Below, piece by piece: positions 1 to 8,646 of a DNA stretch of 64,000 bases. Each line of letters begins with the position of its first letter. The first letter of the stretch is position 1. The position numbers and the translations under genes were made by a program. The DNA is from Alphaproteobacteria bacterium (GTDB taxonomy: Bacteria; Pseudomonadota; Alphaproteobacteria; Rhizobiales; Hyphomicrobiaceae), in contig JAHJSN010000134.1 in the NCBI GenBank assembly GCA_018830445.1, positions 1-64,000 of the forward strand, written 5' to 3'. The notes beneath the pieces are model-generated. The model did not search any database. It was given only the letters and a program-made list of their open reading frames with translations, and was not told the DNA's origin.

Positions 1-46
1 CGCCAAAAGATCACCCAACGGTGCCCGATTGCACCCGTCCACAGGG

Positions 47-137
47 TGGCCGGATGCCCCGGAATCGGTGGCCGGATCAGATTGGAACAGGTGACCGGAT
101 CAAATCGGAATCACTGGCCGGATGGTCCCGGAATGCG
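47..137. repeat. Four 22-23 bp direct repeats, probable IS end
   Basis: Four near-identical units beginning TGGCCGGAT or TGACCGGAT and running to GGAAT start at 47, 69, 92 and 115, so the spacing is 22, 23 and 23 bp. Multiple short direct repeats just inside the terminus are a known property of IS21-family elements. I infer that the end of such an element lies here, with its body to the left of the window and its border near 139. No transposase is visible, so the family assignment is tentative. Confidence 0.5.
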
Positions 138-219
138 CAATTCTGAAGAAAATCACGGCCTGTGGCGAAGTTGCCTCACACTCTCTGCCCGAGGCGGAAC
201 CCCGCGGCCTATGCTCCGC

Positions 220-1614
220 TCAGACCTTCCGCTCCATAGGTCTCGCGGCAGGCGTCTGGAAATCGCGATCCGCTCGGGCCGGCAGCGGCTTCTGTTCGCT
301 GGAGCCCGGCCCGTCTTCGTGAACAATCTCGGCTGTAAGCCCGCGTTTTGAAAGCAGCGCGTTCACGCGGGCAAGGTCTTCGCACCAGCCCTGCTCCACT
401 TCGACATCACGACGATTGACGCCGCCACTGCGACCGGGGTGATCATAGGCGCGTACCTTGGACTGGATGGCGCCGCCGGGTGCGGCGCTAAGCTGCACGT
501 CATAGTTCGGTTCCGAGGGCTTGCTGATCGAAACGCGGCTGCTCTCGTCCCATGCAGCGCCCTGCACATTGATCTCGTAACCGAGTTCCTGAAGCTCGCT
601 CAGAAGCACCGACCGAATGCGGTCGCCGTCCAGGCGTCTGCCTTCCGCTTCGGCCCACGTGCGCGCTTCATCCGATGCAGCCCGTGCCACTGCTAGGTCG
701 CCCGCGGCACTAGCCACTATCAGTCGTTCGCGCAGATTGTCGGCGCTGAGCGAACTGAATGGCGTGAGCCAGGCGAGCCCTTCTTCGATGACCTTTTCGA
801 TGTCCCGTTTCCGCTTGGCGGCGTCGAGGCGGTCCTGAGCTTCGAGTTCGATCGAATCAATGAGAAGACCGCGCTCGGAAGTGGATTTGGCCCAGAGATC
901 CCGCAGGCGCGCAACGAGATCATCGACAGAGACAAGCTCGGACTGGAGCCGAGCCAGTTTTTCCGACAGCTGGATCACGCGTCCATTGGCTGACTCGACG
1001 TCTCCGGCCCCCGCCTCATAGGGCGCTTGTCTGGCTTCTTCAAAACCGCCCATTGGCGTGCTCGCCCAAGCCTCTGCCGGAGCAGCGGCCAACAAGTCTC
1101 TCGCCAAAGCAATCTGGTCGGCAGTCACAGATTGGTTCGAGACTTCCAAAGGTGTTGCCAGCCGGTCCCTGACAGCCTTCTCGATTTTCGACTGGGCCTC
1201 CTGGAACCTGTCAGCGAAAAGGCCGCTCGCGCCCTTGGCAATCGCCTCGAGGTCTTTCCGCTCGGACGATGCTTCGGTCGAGGCCAACAGCGTGGCAGCC
1301 GTTAATTCAAGTCGAAGTCGTTTCGCTTTTGCGTCGGCGAGCTCCTTCTCGAGCGTCCGCTCAACCTCCGGAAGCTCGTCGTACAGGCGATTGTAGTCAT
1401 CGACGAACTCGTCCCAGCGGTTTGCGTCCACGAACTTGCGATAGCGAGCGAGTTGCACACCCCAGTCCTCTCCTGCGACCGGTTCGAGTTCTGCCAATTC
1501 GCTCTGCAATCGTGCGCACCGCTCGAGCATGGACCGGATCAGCGCAATCTTGCGGCGTACCTCGCGCTCTTCGGCATCCGAGATCCTGTAATTCACGAGT
1601 ACGAGCTTGCTCAT
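220..1614 (-). CDS. Coiled-coil protein, last gene of the SbcCD/AAA/helicase operon
   Basis: This 464-residue protein is rich in Glu, Ala, Arg and Leu. Long helical heptad-like stretches cover roughly residues 10-330, followed by a more globular C-terminal part from about 340 to 430. It has no signal peptide, membrane segment or nucleotide-binding motif that I can see. The start ATG at 1614 overlaps the stop of the helicase gene as ATGA, so the two are almost certainly translated together. The reading frame is also open further upstream, but that stretch lies inside the helicase gene and reads as noise. I do not recognise the family. The context suggests a structural or adaptor partner of the helicase and AAA+ proteins. 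This is inference. Confidence 0.75.
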   Translation of the reverse strand: MSKLVLVNYRISDAEEREVRRKIALIRSMLERCARLQSELAELEPVAGEDWGVQLARYRKFVDANRWDEFVDDYNRLYDELPEVERTLEKELADAKAKRLRLELTAATLLASTEASSERKDLEAIAKGASGLFADRFQEAQSKIEKAVRDRLATPLEVSNQSVTADQIALARDLLAAAPAEAWASTPMGGFEEARQAPYEAGAGDVESANGRVIQLSEKLARLQSELVSVDDLVARLRDLWAKSTSERGLLIDSIELEAQDRLDAAKRKRDIEKVIEEGLAWLTPFSSLSADNLRERLIVASAAGDLAVARAASDEARTWAEAEGRRLDGDRIRSVLLSELQELGYEINVQGAAWDESSRVSISKPSEPNYDVQLSAAPGGAIQSKVRAYDHPGRSGGVNRRDVEVEQGWCEDLARVNALLSKRGLTAEIVHEDGPGSSEQKPLPARADRDFQTPAARPMERKV

Positions 1615-4600
1615 GCCGCATATGCCCTTGCTGTTGCCGCGCGGGCAGCAAGGATCAGCCGCTCGCGCTCGCGAGCCTGGTCCTGCACCCATGCGGACGA
1701 TTGGATCCGGTGAAGCACAAGGCCTGAGCGGGCCAGCAACTTTGGCCGCCATACCTCTCGCGCTCGGGCTTGTCGAAGGAGGTGGTGTCGGGGGCTATCG
1801 AACTCGACACCGAGGGCGTAGAGCCCAGTGACAGGGTGCGTCACCGCAATGTCGAGGCTGAAGGCGTCCTCCGTGGGCATGAGCGACGCGTCGAAGCCTT
1901 CGCTCTGAAGCGCCGCAAGTGCCTGGGTCACCAGTTCGTCGGCTACTTGCTCCAATCCGGGCGTCACGTAGTGAGGCACGGTGTCGAACGCGCCCAGAAT
2001 GCTGCTCGCAGCCTCGAATTCTCCGTCGTGGACGAGTTCAGCGTAGCGCATGTAGCCCTGGAGGTAGTCGCGCGCCATCGTGGGCGCACGGCGCTGACCG
2101 ATGAAGCTGGAGATCTCTGAGGTCGGCATCGAGGTCACCAGCACGACCTTCTGCTTTGCGCGGGTGACCGCAACATTAAGCCGACGTTCGCCGCCCTGCT
2201 GGTTCAGTGCGCCAAAGACGCGCTTGAAGACGCCGTTCTCGTCGCGGCCGAAAGTCGTGGAGAATACAATCCAGTCGCGCTCGTCGCCTTGGACGTTTTC
2301 AAGGTTCTTGACGAAGAAGCCGACGTCCTCCCCTTCGGCAGATCGCGTCCGTTCGCGATCCAATGAGCGAGCGAACTTGCGATCTTCGTCGGCCCGCTTT
2401 TGAAGGCGTGCTTCAATCAGCTCGGCCTGCTTCATATTGAACGTAACGACGCCAACGGTGGGGGGCGTTGGCATTGAACTCCACAGCTCCCCAAGCAGAT
2501 CGACGATGGCGCCTGCTTCATCCGCGTTGGTCTGGTTCTTGTAGAGCCCATCGACGCGACGCACTTCTATAGGCTTTGCGCGCTGGACGTCCTGTGCCGG
2601 CCGACGGACCGGGACATTGAGTTTGCCGCCGTAATAGGCCGCATTCGAAAACGCGATTAGCTCCCGGTAGGCAGAGCGGTAATGGATATCGAGACTGGCG
2701 GGCGGCATGAGGCCCGAGGCAAGGGTGAGGAGATCCTCGCAGTCCTTGATGTGGCGTTCACTGGCCGCAAGCTCACGCGGATCGATCGTTGTCGCGCCGG
2801 CCTCCGCATCGGCTCCGTCTTCGACCGGATCGTCATCCGGTCTTGCCCAGGGATCTTCGTCATCATCATCGATTGGGACAGGAGCTTCCGACCTCGTTCC
2901 GAAGAAGTTTGTCGGCGGCAACTGCTTTTCATCGCCGCTGATGATGGCGCGCTTGGCCCGGAAGAGGGCGGGAAGGGCGTTCACGACGCGCATCTGCGAG
3001 GCTTCGTCGAAAATGACGACGTCGAAGAGTCCAGGTTCGAGGGGGAGCATCCGGCTCGCAACGTCCGGGTTGACGAGCCAGACGGGTCGCAGCTTCAGAA
3101 GCCCCAGGCTGCGCCCTTTATCGAAAACCTGCCGAAGACGCTGAGCATTCACGCCACCAATCGACCAGATCCGTGACCACTCTTGTGTCCCCTTCAAGCC
3201 ATTCGAGTCGACATGGCCGAGGTAGCGTCGGTTGACGTCCCGCATTTCGCCGTCGAGTGAACCGAGCTTCGTGATGTCGGCTTCGAGTTGGGTTCTGATC
3301 TGCTGCAGCTGTGGATGCCGCGTCTCGATTACGCCCTTCCAGGCCGTTGCTACTTCACGCCGCAACAGCGCTGCGACTGCGGCGTTGGGGTCAGCGGTGT
3401 TCCTGAGTGCCTCGGAGACCGGCGCCAACTCGGCAAATACGGCGCCGGCTATCGGCGAGAGCATGGCCGCCCGCAGTCGGAAAGTCTGAAATGCGACGAG
3501 GGCGGGGATGGCCGTGTCCACGGCTTTCCACTCGAACGGCAGCGCCACCGACACATCGACGGCTCGGTCAATGCCGTACGTGGTCTCCTCGGTCAGATGC
3601 GGAGCGAGGCGCTCCGCAGCTCTGAGTGTCGAGACGTTTGCCTCAGCAATGGTCTTGGCGACGTCGAGTGCGGTGACAAGGGGAGCGAAAGCGCGTTTAA
3701 CGCTACGCTTCTTTGTTGCAGCTTGCCCGCTGGCCAGCCGCTCAACGTGCGGCCACAGATCCATTTCTGGTGCACGTTCGAGCCGTTCGGCCAGAACACG
3801 AAAACCCTCCAGCGTGCTTGCAAGGTATTGCGCCGTGTCCAGGATTTGGCCGCGTTCGGGGTCACATTCCAGCGCTTCGCCAAATATCAGGCCAATCTCT
3901 GTCAGCTCTTTTCGTGACGACCTGATAAGCACCTCGAATTCTGCGGCCTCGGCGTGACTCAGACACGAAGCGCGGTCCACCGCGATGCCACGGGCCTGCA
4001 ATACGGATCGGGCCCGGCGGCGGCGGAGCACTTGGCCGACGTTGAGGAACGAGAAGAACCCCGGGACGGCACGTAGCGCTGGCAGGGCACCCGTGAGCAG
4101 CCCAAGCTCTTCGTCGGTCCACTCCCGGACAGCCAGATGGGCAAGGGACGCCGGACCGGCCATGGCGAGACGATCGAGCGTGTCGATAAGCGTTGCAAGC
4201 CTCTTGCGCCCGGCTTCAGCCACGTCGACATAGTTGCCGCCAGAAGCAAAGAAGCTGCGCCAGCGGCTCGCGCGTTCGAGCAAGTCTGACGAGGTGCTTT
4301 GCAGGGCCTCCCGGTTTTCTTGCAACCATTTTCCAAGCGCATCAGGATCACGGCAAGTGAGGTCCTGAAAGTCGGGATCGAGCTTCTTGCGCTCGGCCAA
4401 CGCCGCGAGACGCATCTCATCTGCGGCGCGCAATGCCGCGAGGTCTGAGGCGATCTTTGAGGCAAGTGGGCCATCGGTCGCGAAGGGGCGCAGGATGGCT
4501 AGCGCGTTTGCCGAGACGCCACCGTTAAGCCAGACTTCGATGAGGCCAGTACATTCGCTAATGACGGCCTCGAGTTCGCCGGCGCTCAACTCCCCGAGAA

Positions 4601-7217
4601 GCGACCTCAGGCCAGGAACGGACAGTCCTCCGACGTACTTGTCATTCTCGGCGATCGTCGCAAGCACCTCGCGATAGGTGAGGCCAAGACGGTCGTCGCT
4701 CGCATGAAGCGCTTCGTGGTAGCTGTCGAGATCCGCTTCGATTGCGTCGAGCTGCGTCGCGATCTGGCGTCGCTTCGCTTGCGAATTGCCGCCGGGTACC
4801 GTTCGGGCCTCGAGGAGACGGGGGACCTGGTCGCGCAGCTGGTGGAGGACCGGCGCGCGGTCGCTTTGTGTGTTCTCGATGCGGAACACGCGATGATCGA
4901 GTTTCTCGGCTGCCAGCCGTTTCTGAACAACATCGAGCGCCGCCTTCTTCTCGCAGACGACGAGCACGCTTTCGCCCCGGCCAATGCAATCGGTAATGAT
5001 GTTGACGATGGTCTGGCTCTTGCCCGTTCCTGGTGGGCCTTGCACGACGAGACCTGGCGCATGACGGGCTCGGAAAACGGCCTCTTCTTGCGACGGATCA
5101 GCCTCCAAGGTCGTGTAGCGCTCGAGATGGGAGACCTTGCCGATCTCCGGTGCTGGCTCTGGCGCACGCAGCCGAAGCAGACATTCGAGTGCTGTGCCAT
5201 CAAGCGGCTGCTGTTGAAGCAGGCGGAGGTCGTTCGCGATCGCTTGGCTCGCAAACTCCGCGACGAAGATCGCGCCACTGCCGTGGATCTCGAGCCTATT
5301 CGTTGCCTTGATCGCTTTTGCCTGAGGTACAGGCACGATCTTCTCACCGCATCCGTCGACCTGCTCCGCGACTGTTCTCAAGACCGCAGCGTAGCTGTCG
5401 AATCCATCGCGGAGCCGATCGCTCGCCCAATCCTGCCAGCGGGCCGCGGCCTCGGGACCCAGAATGGTTTCCAGGGCGGGATTGAGCTGCACCTCGCGCG
5501 TCTGATCAAATCCGATCGACACCCTGCCGACCGCTCCCCGCTGCACGACGACATTGATCGGCCAGAGAAACACCGGAGCGATCCGTGTCTTCTCTCCGTC
5601 GTCATTTTTCGCTTTCAGCGTGAGAATTGGAAACGCCAGAAAAAGCGCATCGAGGCCGGTATCGCGGCGGTAGGTTCTTGCCTTTGCCTCCAACGCGCGG
5701 AGTCGGTCGACGTGGTTCGCAGGCACACTTTCTCTTGGCAGTTCCACCGCTGCATCCGCCCGACTGACGACGGCATCGAGAACACGAGCTTGGAGTTCTG
5801 TTTTACCGAGTCCGGTGACATCAAGGACGCTGGCCGTCGCTCGCATCTGAACGAGCGGGCCGCGTTGGATCCCTGAAAGGACCCGCCGCTCGAGAAAACT
5901 GACGACACTGCGAACGTAATCTTGATGCGGAGGCTCAGCCCAATCCGAAGCGGGGACGGCCAGAACGACCAGAAGTCGGGACAGCGGCATGCGTCGATTG
6001 GCAGCGCGATAGGTGTTCATCCAGGAATCGATGGCAGCACCCCCGCAGCGTTCGAAGCCAGGCACCCTGGCATCGAGTTCGTCAGCGAGATCTCGCCTTG
6101 GACGAGCCAGGTCCTTGACCGCTGTTGTGCGATCGAATTCTGGGACGCCTGCCTCGCTTGCGAGCTGCTCCGCTTCTCGCAAAATCTCTTCGGCAGGCCT
6201 GAAATTCTCAGGTGCTGCAGCGGCCAGGAGGAGCAGATCCTCATCGGTCAGGCTTCGCCGATCGATGAGGCTTGCGAGTACAGCGTTGTCGCTGTCTGGA
6301 AACAGCCCGCGCTTGGCGTTCCACCGCTGCTCGAGAGCATTTGCGGAGGTTGCCAGCTGGAGGACCGCAAACCCTTCTTCGTCAAGCTTGATGCGTGTAT
6401 CCTTCGCGCGAGAGCGAACGCGCTGCGCCCTGTCGGCGAGGAGAATCAGCCAGTGATCGCTTGGTCTCTTCAGGCGACGGAGATGGGCAATGGGCTCGCG
6501 CGCAAGCCATTTGGTACCCGTTTCCGGGTTGGAGAGGAGTGCCGTCGGCGTGATGAACTCGCCCCGTATGCACAAGGGCAGATTCGGGTTGAGCGCTGCG
6601 ATTGCGATCGCGAGTGGAAAATCGCCATTCAGCTCCTTCAGACGCTGGTCACTGGCAAGTTTCTTGATGAGATCCAGGGAGGCAGGGGTCTTTTCAAACT
6701 CATCGAGCCAACTGGTAATCCGGCCGTGGTCGAGCGCGGCCTGAGCTTCGGCCCAATTCGCATCCTCGGCCGCGATGAAGGCAAACTCCCCCGAAGACGT
6801 GATCTTGCGCTCGGCGAAGTGGATCGCCGGTCCACCACTGGTCGCGCTGCCGTGTTCGTATCCAGTCGGGATATCGGGCTCGCCATCAACCCAACGAAGG
6901 GCTTGCTCCGAACGCCAGCGGTTTTCGTGGTTGCGTGTCAGCAGCCCCTCAAGGAGGTTGCGCCAGCGCGGGTCGAGATCGTCGGGTAGCGCAATGCCGC
7001 GCGCAACAAGGTGCAGCAGGAATGCGCGATCGTGCACGCCCTCGAAGCATTGGCCGTCCGTCAGCATCTCGAGGAGGATGATTCCAAGGCTCCACCAGTC
7101 TGAAGCCGCGGTCGAAGCCTCAGCCACGGCTTCGGGTGCCATGTAGCGGCTTGTCTGCCGGAACCGGCTCGCCTCCACGTCGAACTCCGCAATGCGCGCC
7201 GAAGCGAAATCGGTCAC
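1611..7217 (-). CDS. Pseudokinase C-lobe / SF1 (COG1112-like) helicase / C-terminal nuclease-like domain
   Basis: This 1,868-residue frame begins at a GTG with no visible ribosome site, in the middle of a protein-kinase fold. Residues 1-60 carry a DFA triplet in the DFG position, an APE motif (YMAPEAV) and DWWSLG. A superfamily 1 helicase of the Upf1/COG1112 type follows: Walker A GPPGTGKSQTI near residue 730, Walker B IFDEASQM near 1,400, SGDEKQLPPT just after, and LNVAVTRAK near the C-terminal third. The last ~110 residues (DIAV then LGVEFD, followed by a basic helix) resemble the restriction-like domain found at the end of COG1112 helicases. The frame continues upstream without a shift into the 7239-7967 ORF, interrupted only by TAG at 7239. 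The full product would be about 2,118 residues. A helicase with a Ser/Thr kinase domain recalls Mokosh defence proteins, but the kinase here looks inactive. Confidence 0.85.
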   Translation of the reverse strand: MTDFASARIAEFDVEASRFRQTSRYMAPEAVAEASTAASDWWSLGIILLEMLTDGQCFEGVHDRAFLLHLVARGIALPDDLDPRWRNLLEGLLTRNHENRWRSEQALRWVDGEPDIPTGYEHGSATSGGPAIHFAERKITSSGEFAFIAAEDANWAEAQAALDHGRITSWLDEFEKTPASLDLIKKLASDQRLKELNGDFPLAIAIAALNPNLPLCIRGEFITPTALLSNPETGTKWLAREPIAHLRRLKRPSDHWLILLADRAQRVRSRAKDTRIKLDEEGFAVLQLATSANALEQRWNAKRGLFPDSDNAVLASLIDRRSLTDEDLLLLAAAAPENFRPAEEILREAEQLASEAGVPEFDRTTAVKDLARPRRDLADELDARVPGFERCGGAAIDSWMNTYRAANRRMPLSRLLVVLAVPASDWAEPPHQDYVRSVVSFLERRVLSGIQRGPLVQMRATASVLDVTGLGKTELQARVLDAVVSRADAAVELPRESVPANHVDRLRALEAKARTYRRDTGLDALFLAFPILTLKAKNDDGEKTRIAPVFLWPINVVVQRGAVGRVSIGFDQTREVQLNPALETILGPEAAARWQDWASDRLRDGFDSYAAVLRTVAEQVDGCGEKIVPVPQAKAIKATNRLEIHGSGAIFVAEFASQAIANDLRLLQQQPLDGTALECLLRLRAPEPAPEIGKVSHLERYTTLEADPSQEEAVFRARHAPGLVVQGPPGTGKSQTIVNIITDCIGRGESVLVVCEKKAALDVVQKRLAAEKLDHRVFRIENTQSDRAPVLHQLRDQVPRLLEARTVPGGNSQAKRRQIATQLDAIEADLDSYHEALHASDDRLGLTYREVLATIAENDKYVGGLSVPGLRSLLGELSAGELEAVISECTGLIEVWLNGGVSANALAILRPFATDGPLASKIASDLAALRAADEMRLAALAERKKLDPDFQDLTCRDPDALGKWLQENREALQSTSSDLLERASRWRSFFASGGNYVDVAEAGRKRLATLIDTLDRLAMAGPASLAHLAVREWTDEELGLLTGALPALRAVPGFFSFLNVGQVLRRRRARSVLQARGIAVDRASCLSHAEAAEFEVLIRSSRKELTEIGLIFGEALECDPERGQILDTAQYLASTLEGFRVLAERLERAPEMDLWPHVERLASGQAATKKRSVKRAFAPLVTALDVAKTIAEANVSTLRAAERLAPHLTEETTYGIDRAVDVSVALPFEWKAVDTAIPALVAFQTFRLRAAMLSPIAGAVFAELAPVSEALRNTADPNAAVAALLRREVATAWKGVIETRHPQLQQIRTQLEADITKLGSLDGEMRDVNRRYLGHVDSNGLKGTQEWSRIWSIGGVNAQRLRQVFDKGRSLGLLKLRPVWLVNPDVASRMLPLEPGLFDVVIFDEASQMRVVNALPALFRAKRAIISGDEKQLPPTNFFGTRSEAPVPIDDDDEDPWARPDDDPVEDGADAEAGATTIDPRELAASERHIKDCEDLLTLASGLMPPASLDIHYRSAYRELIAFSNAAYYGGKLNVPVRRPAQDVQRAKPIEVRRVDGLYKNQTNADEAGAIVDLLGELWSSMPTPPTVGVVTFNMKQAELIEARLQKRADEDRKFARSLDRERTRSAEGEDVGFFVKNLENVQGDERDWIVFSTTFGRDENGVFKRVFGALNQQGGERRLNVAVTRAKQKVVLVTSMPTSEISSFIGQRRAPTMARDYLQGYMRYAELVHDGEFEAASSILGAFDTVPHYVTPGLEQVADELVTQALAALQSEGFDASLMPTEDAFSLDIAVTHPVTGLYALGVEFDSPRHHLLRQARAREVWRPKLLARSGLVLHRIQSSAWVQDQARERERLILAARAATARAYAA

Positions 7218-7238
7218 GCAGGCGACCAGCGGATCAGT

Positions 7239-7967
7239 CTAGCGGAGTCGAATAACGGCGGGCTGGAGATTACCGTGCCTCAACCCGCGCTGCTCGAACG
7301 CCGAAAGGGTCCGGATCAAGAGGACAGCGATCTCTTCGATGGCTTCGAGATTGCCGATAACCTCGTGTCGGAATTCGCCAAGCGTTCGGCCCTCGACATG
7401 TTCCCAGACCTCGTAGGCACGACCACCATCGCGACCATGTGCGAAAAGTCTCGCAATGTCGGGGCGTTCGAGCCGTTCCAGGACGCGATAGAGGCTCGGG
7501 TCGGGCTCCATCCCTGGCTGGAATTGTCGCAAGACATGGACCGCCTCCTCGCCCAAGCGGCGAGCGAGATAGAGCTCGGCATCGGGTGAGGCCAGCGGCA
7601 ACTCCGCGACAATCTCCCAGTCGCCGATTGCCCTCGTTTGCGGCCCTGGGACATCGTTGGTTGTCCCGATCCTGGCTCCGCAGGTAAGGCACAAGACATC
7701 ATCCGGCTCGATCGCGTGTCCGTTTGGGCAGAAGCCGTCCGACTCTGCACCCGCTAGCTCTTCATCGCGAGCGGTCGGCTCCGCCACTGCGTCTGAGGCC
7801 TCGGCCGGATCTTCCGCCTGGTTCGAAGCCTCTCCAACTGGCGTTGGGTGGATGTCCATAAGCGGGAAGCGGCAGGCCTCTCCACTCTCAAGGGTTTGGA
7901 GGCACTCGTCTTCGTCGAGCGGGCGCTCGCTCGCGCAAGCCGGGCAAAGGCGTACGTACAAGGTCAT
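7239..7967 (-). CDS. Zinc-ribbon and N-lobe of a Ser/Thr pseudokinase, cut by in-frame TAG
   Basis: The 242 residues contain two CxxC-type zinc ribbons: CPAC with later Cys near residues 9-32, and CPNG/CLTCG near 83-100. A protein-kinase N-lobe then runs from about 110 to the end. The catalytic loop reads HGNLQPAVI where HRDLKPxN is expected, so the catalytic Asp is replaced. The beta-3 Lys of the VAIK motif is also missing (AVHVLRQF), as is a glycine-rich loop. The frame stops at TAG 7239-7241, exactly between the catalytic loop and the DFG-like segment, and resumes in the same frame in the next gene. The start ATG at 7967 overlaps the upstream radical-SAM gene as ATGA. I read this as the front of one zinc-ribbon/pseudokinase/helicase gene. 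Confidence 0.75.
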   Translation of the reverse strand: MTLYVRLCPACASERPLDEDECLQTLESGEACRFPLMDIHPTPVGEASNQAEDPAEASDAVAEPTARDEELAGAESDGFCPNGHAIEPDDVLCLTCGARIGTTNDVPGPQTRAIGDWEIVAELPLASPDAELYLARRLGEEAVHVLRQFQPGMEPDPSLYRVLERLERPDIARLFAHGRDGGRAYEVWEHVEGRTLGEFRHEVIGNLEAIEEIAVLLIRTLSAFEQRGLRHGNLQPAVIRLR

Positions 7968-8617
7968 ACGGTGTCCCCCAGGCGTCCAGCTGATGTAAAG
8001 ACCACGGCTCCGGCGCCGCGTAGTCGGTTTCCGAGACGCTCAAGATCGCCTGGTCCCGGCACCCCTGCGATCCAGATCGACCCATCTGCTTCTTGAACAA
8101 AATCGACCCTGCCTCTTCGATCACGCCAATCGGCCTCGGCCTTCCGCCACAGCTCTTCACCGCGCTCCGTCAAACCGGTGGCGCGCTGGTTGGCAGAACC
8201 GAAGAGTGGTGCACTGACGGCTTGCGTAACATCGAACGGTTCGGAAATCAGCAGGTCAATTTGCGCAATGATGGAAGCGTGCTGTTCGTCAAGTTGTTCG
8301 AAAGGAAAGCCCGAGTAGACGAGCACGTTCGTGTCCACCACCCTCCGCAGCCCTTCCACTAGCTCCAGGAGAGCCGCTGGCTGCTCGAACGGTTCACCGC
8401 CGGAAATCGTTATGCCGTCTGCGTCACAGAGCCATGGCTCGATGCGTTGCAGGAGTTGGGAAACGGCTGTCTAGCGTCGCGCTGTCGCCCAGGTGTCGCG
8501 GCTCATGCAGCCAGGACAACGGATCGAGCATCCTTGGAACCAGATGCCGATCCGCCGACCTGGTCCGAGCGCCGTGATCGGGAAATGGACCCGGGAAATC
8601 CCCACCTCGTTCGACAT
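7964..8617 (-). pseudogene. Radical-SAM activase-like protein (NrdG type) with in-frame TAG
   Basis: From ATG 8617 the translation gives a 217-codon frame with the radical-SAM cluster motif CSIRCPGC (CX3CX2C) at residues 30-37 and a GGEPF motif further on, in ITISGGEPFEQP. This is the size and motif layout of anaerobic ribonucleotide reductase activases and related single-cluster 4Fe-4S proteins. A TAG at 8471-8473 (codon 49) interrupts it just after the cluster motif, but the frame is continuous on both sides. It follows the AAA+ gene by 29 bp and overlaps the next gene as ATGA (7964-7967). It may be a recent nonsense allele, a sequencing error or a readthrough gene. The longest uninterrupted part lacks the cluster cysteines. 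Confidence 0.7.
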
Positions 8618-8646
8618 TCGAAAATCAATCCCCGCAATACATGGAG

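Noticed and set aside
4704-5876. 390-codon plus-strand frame opposite the helicase
   Set aside because: Antisense to the helicase motifs; no family features.
7239-8473. Genome-wide recoding of TAG as an amino acid
   Set aside because: hslU ends with TAG directly after its canonical LSRFIL terminus, and the STAS-like gene ends in TAG followed at once by the next ATG. TAG therefore works as stop here; only local readthrough, nonsense mutation or error remains.
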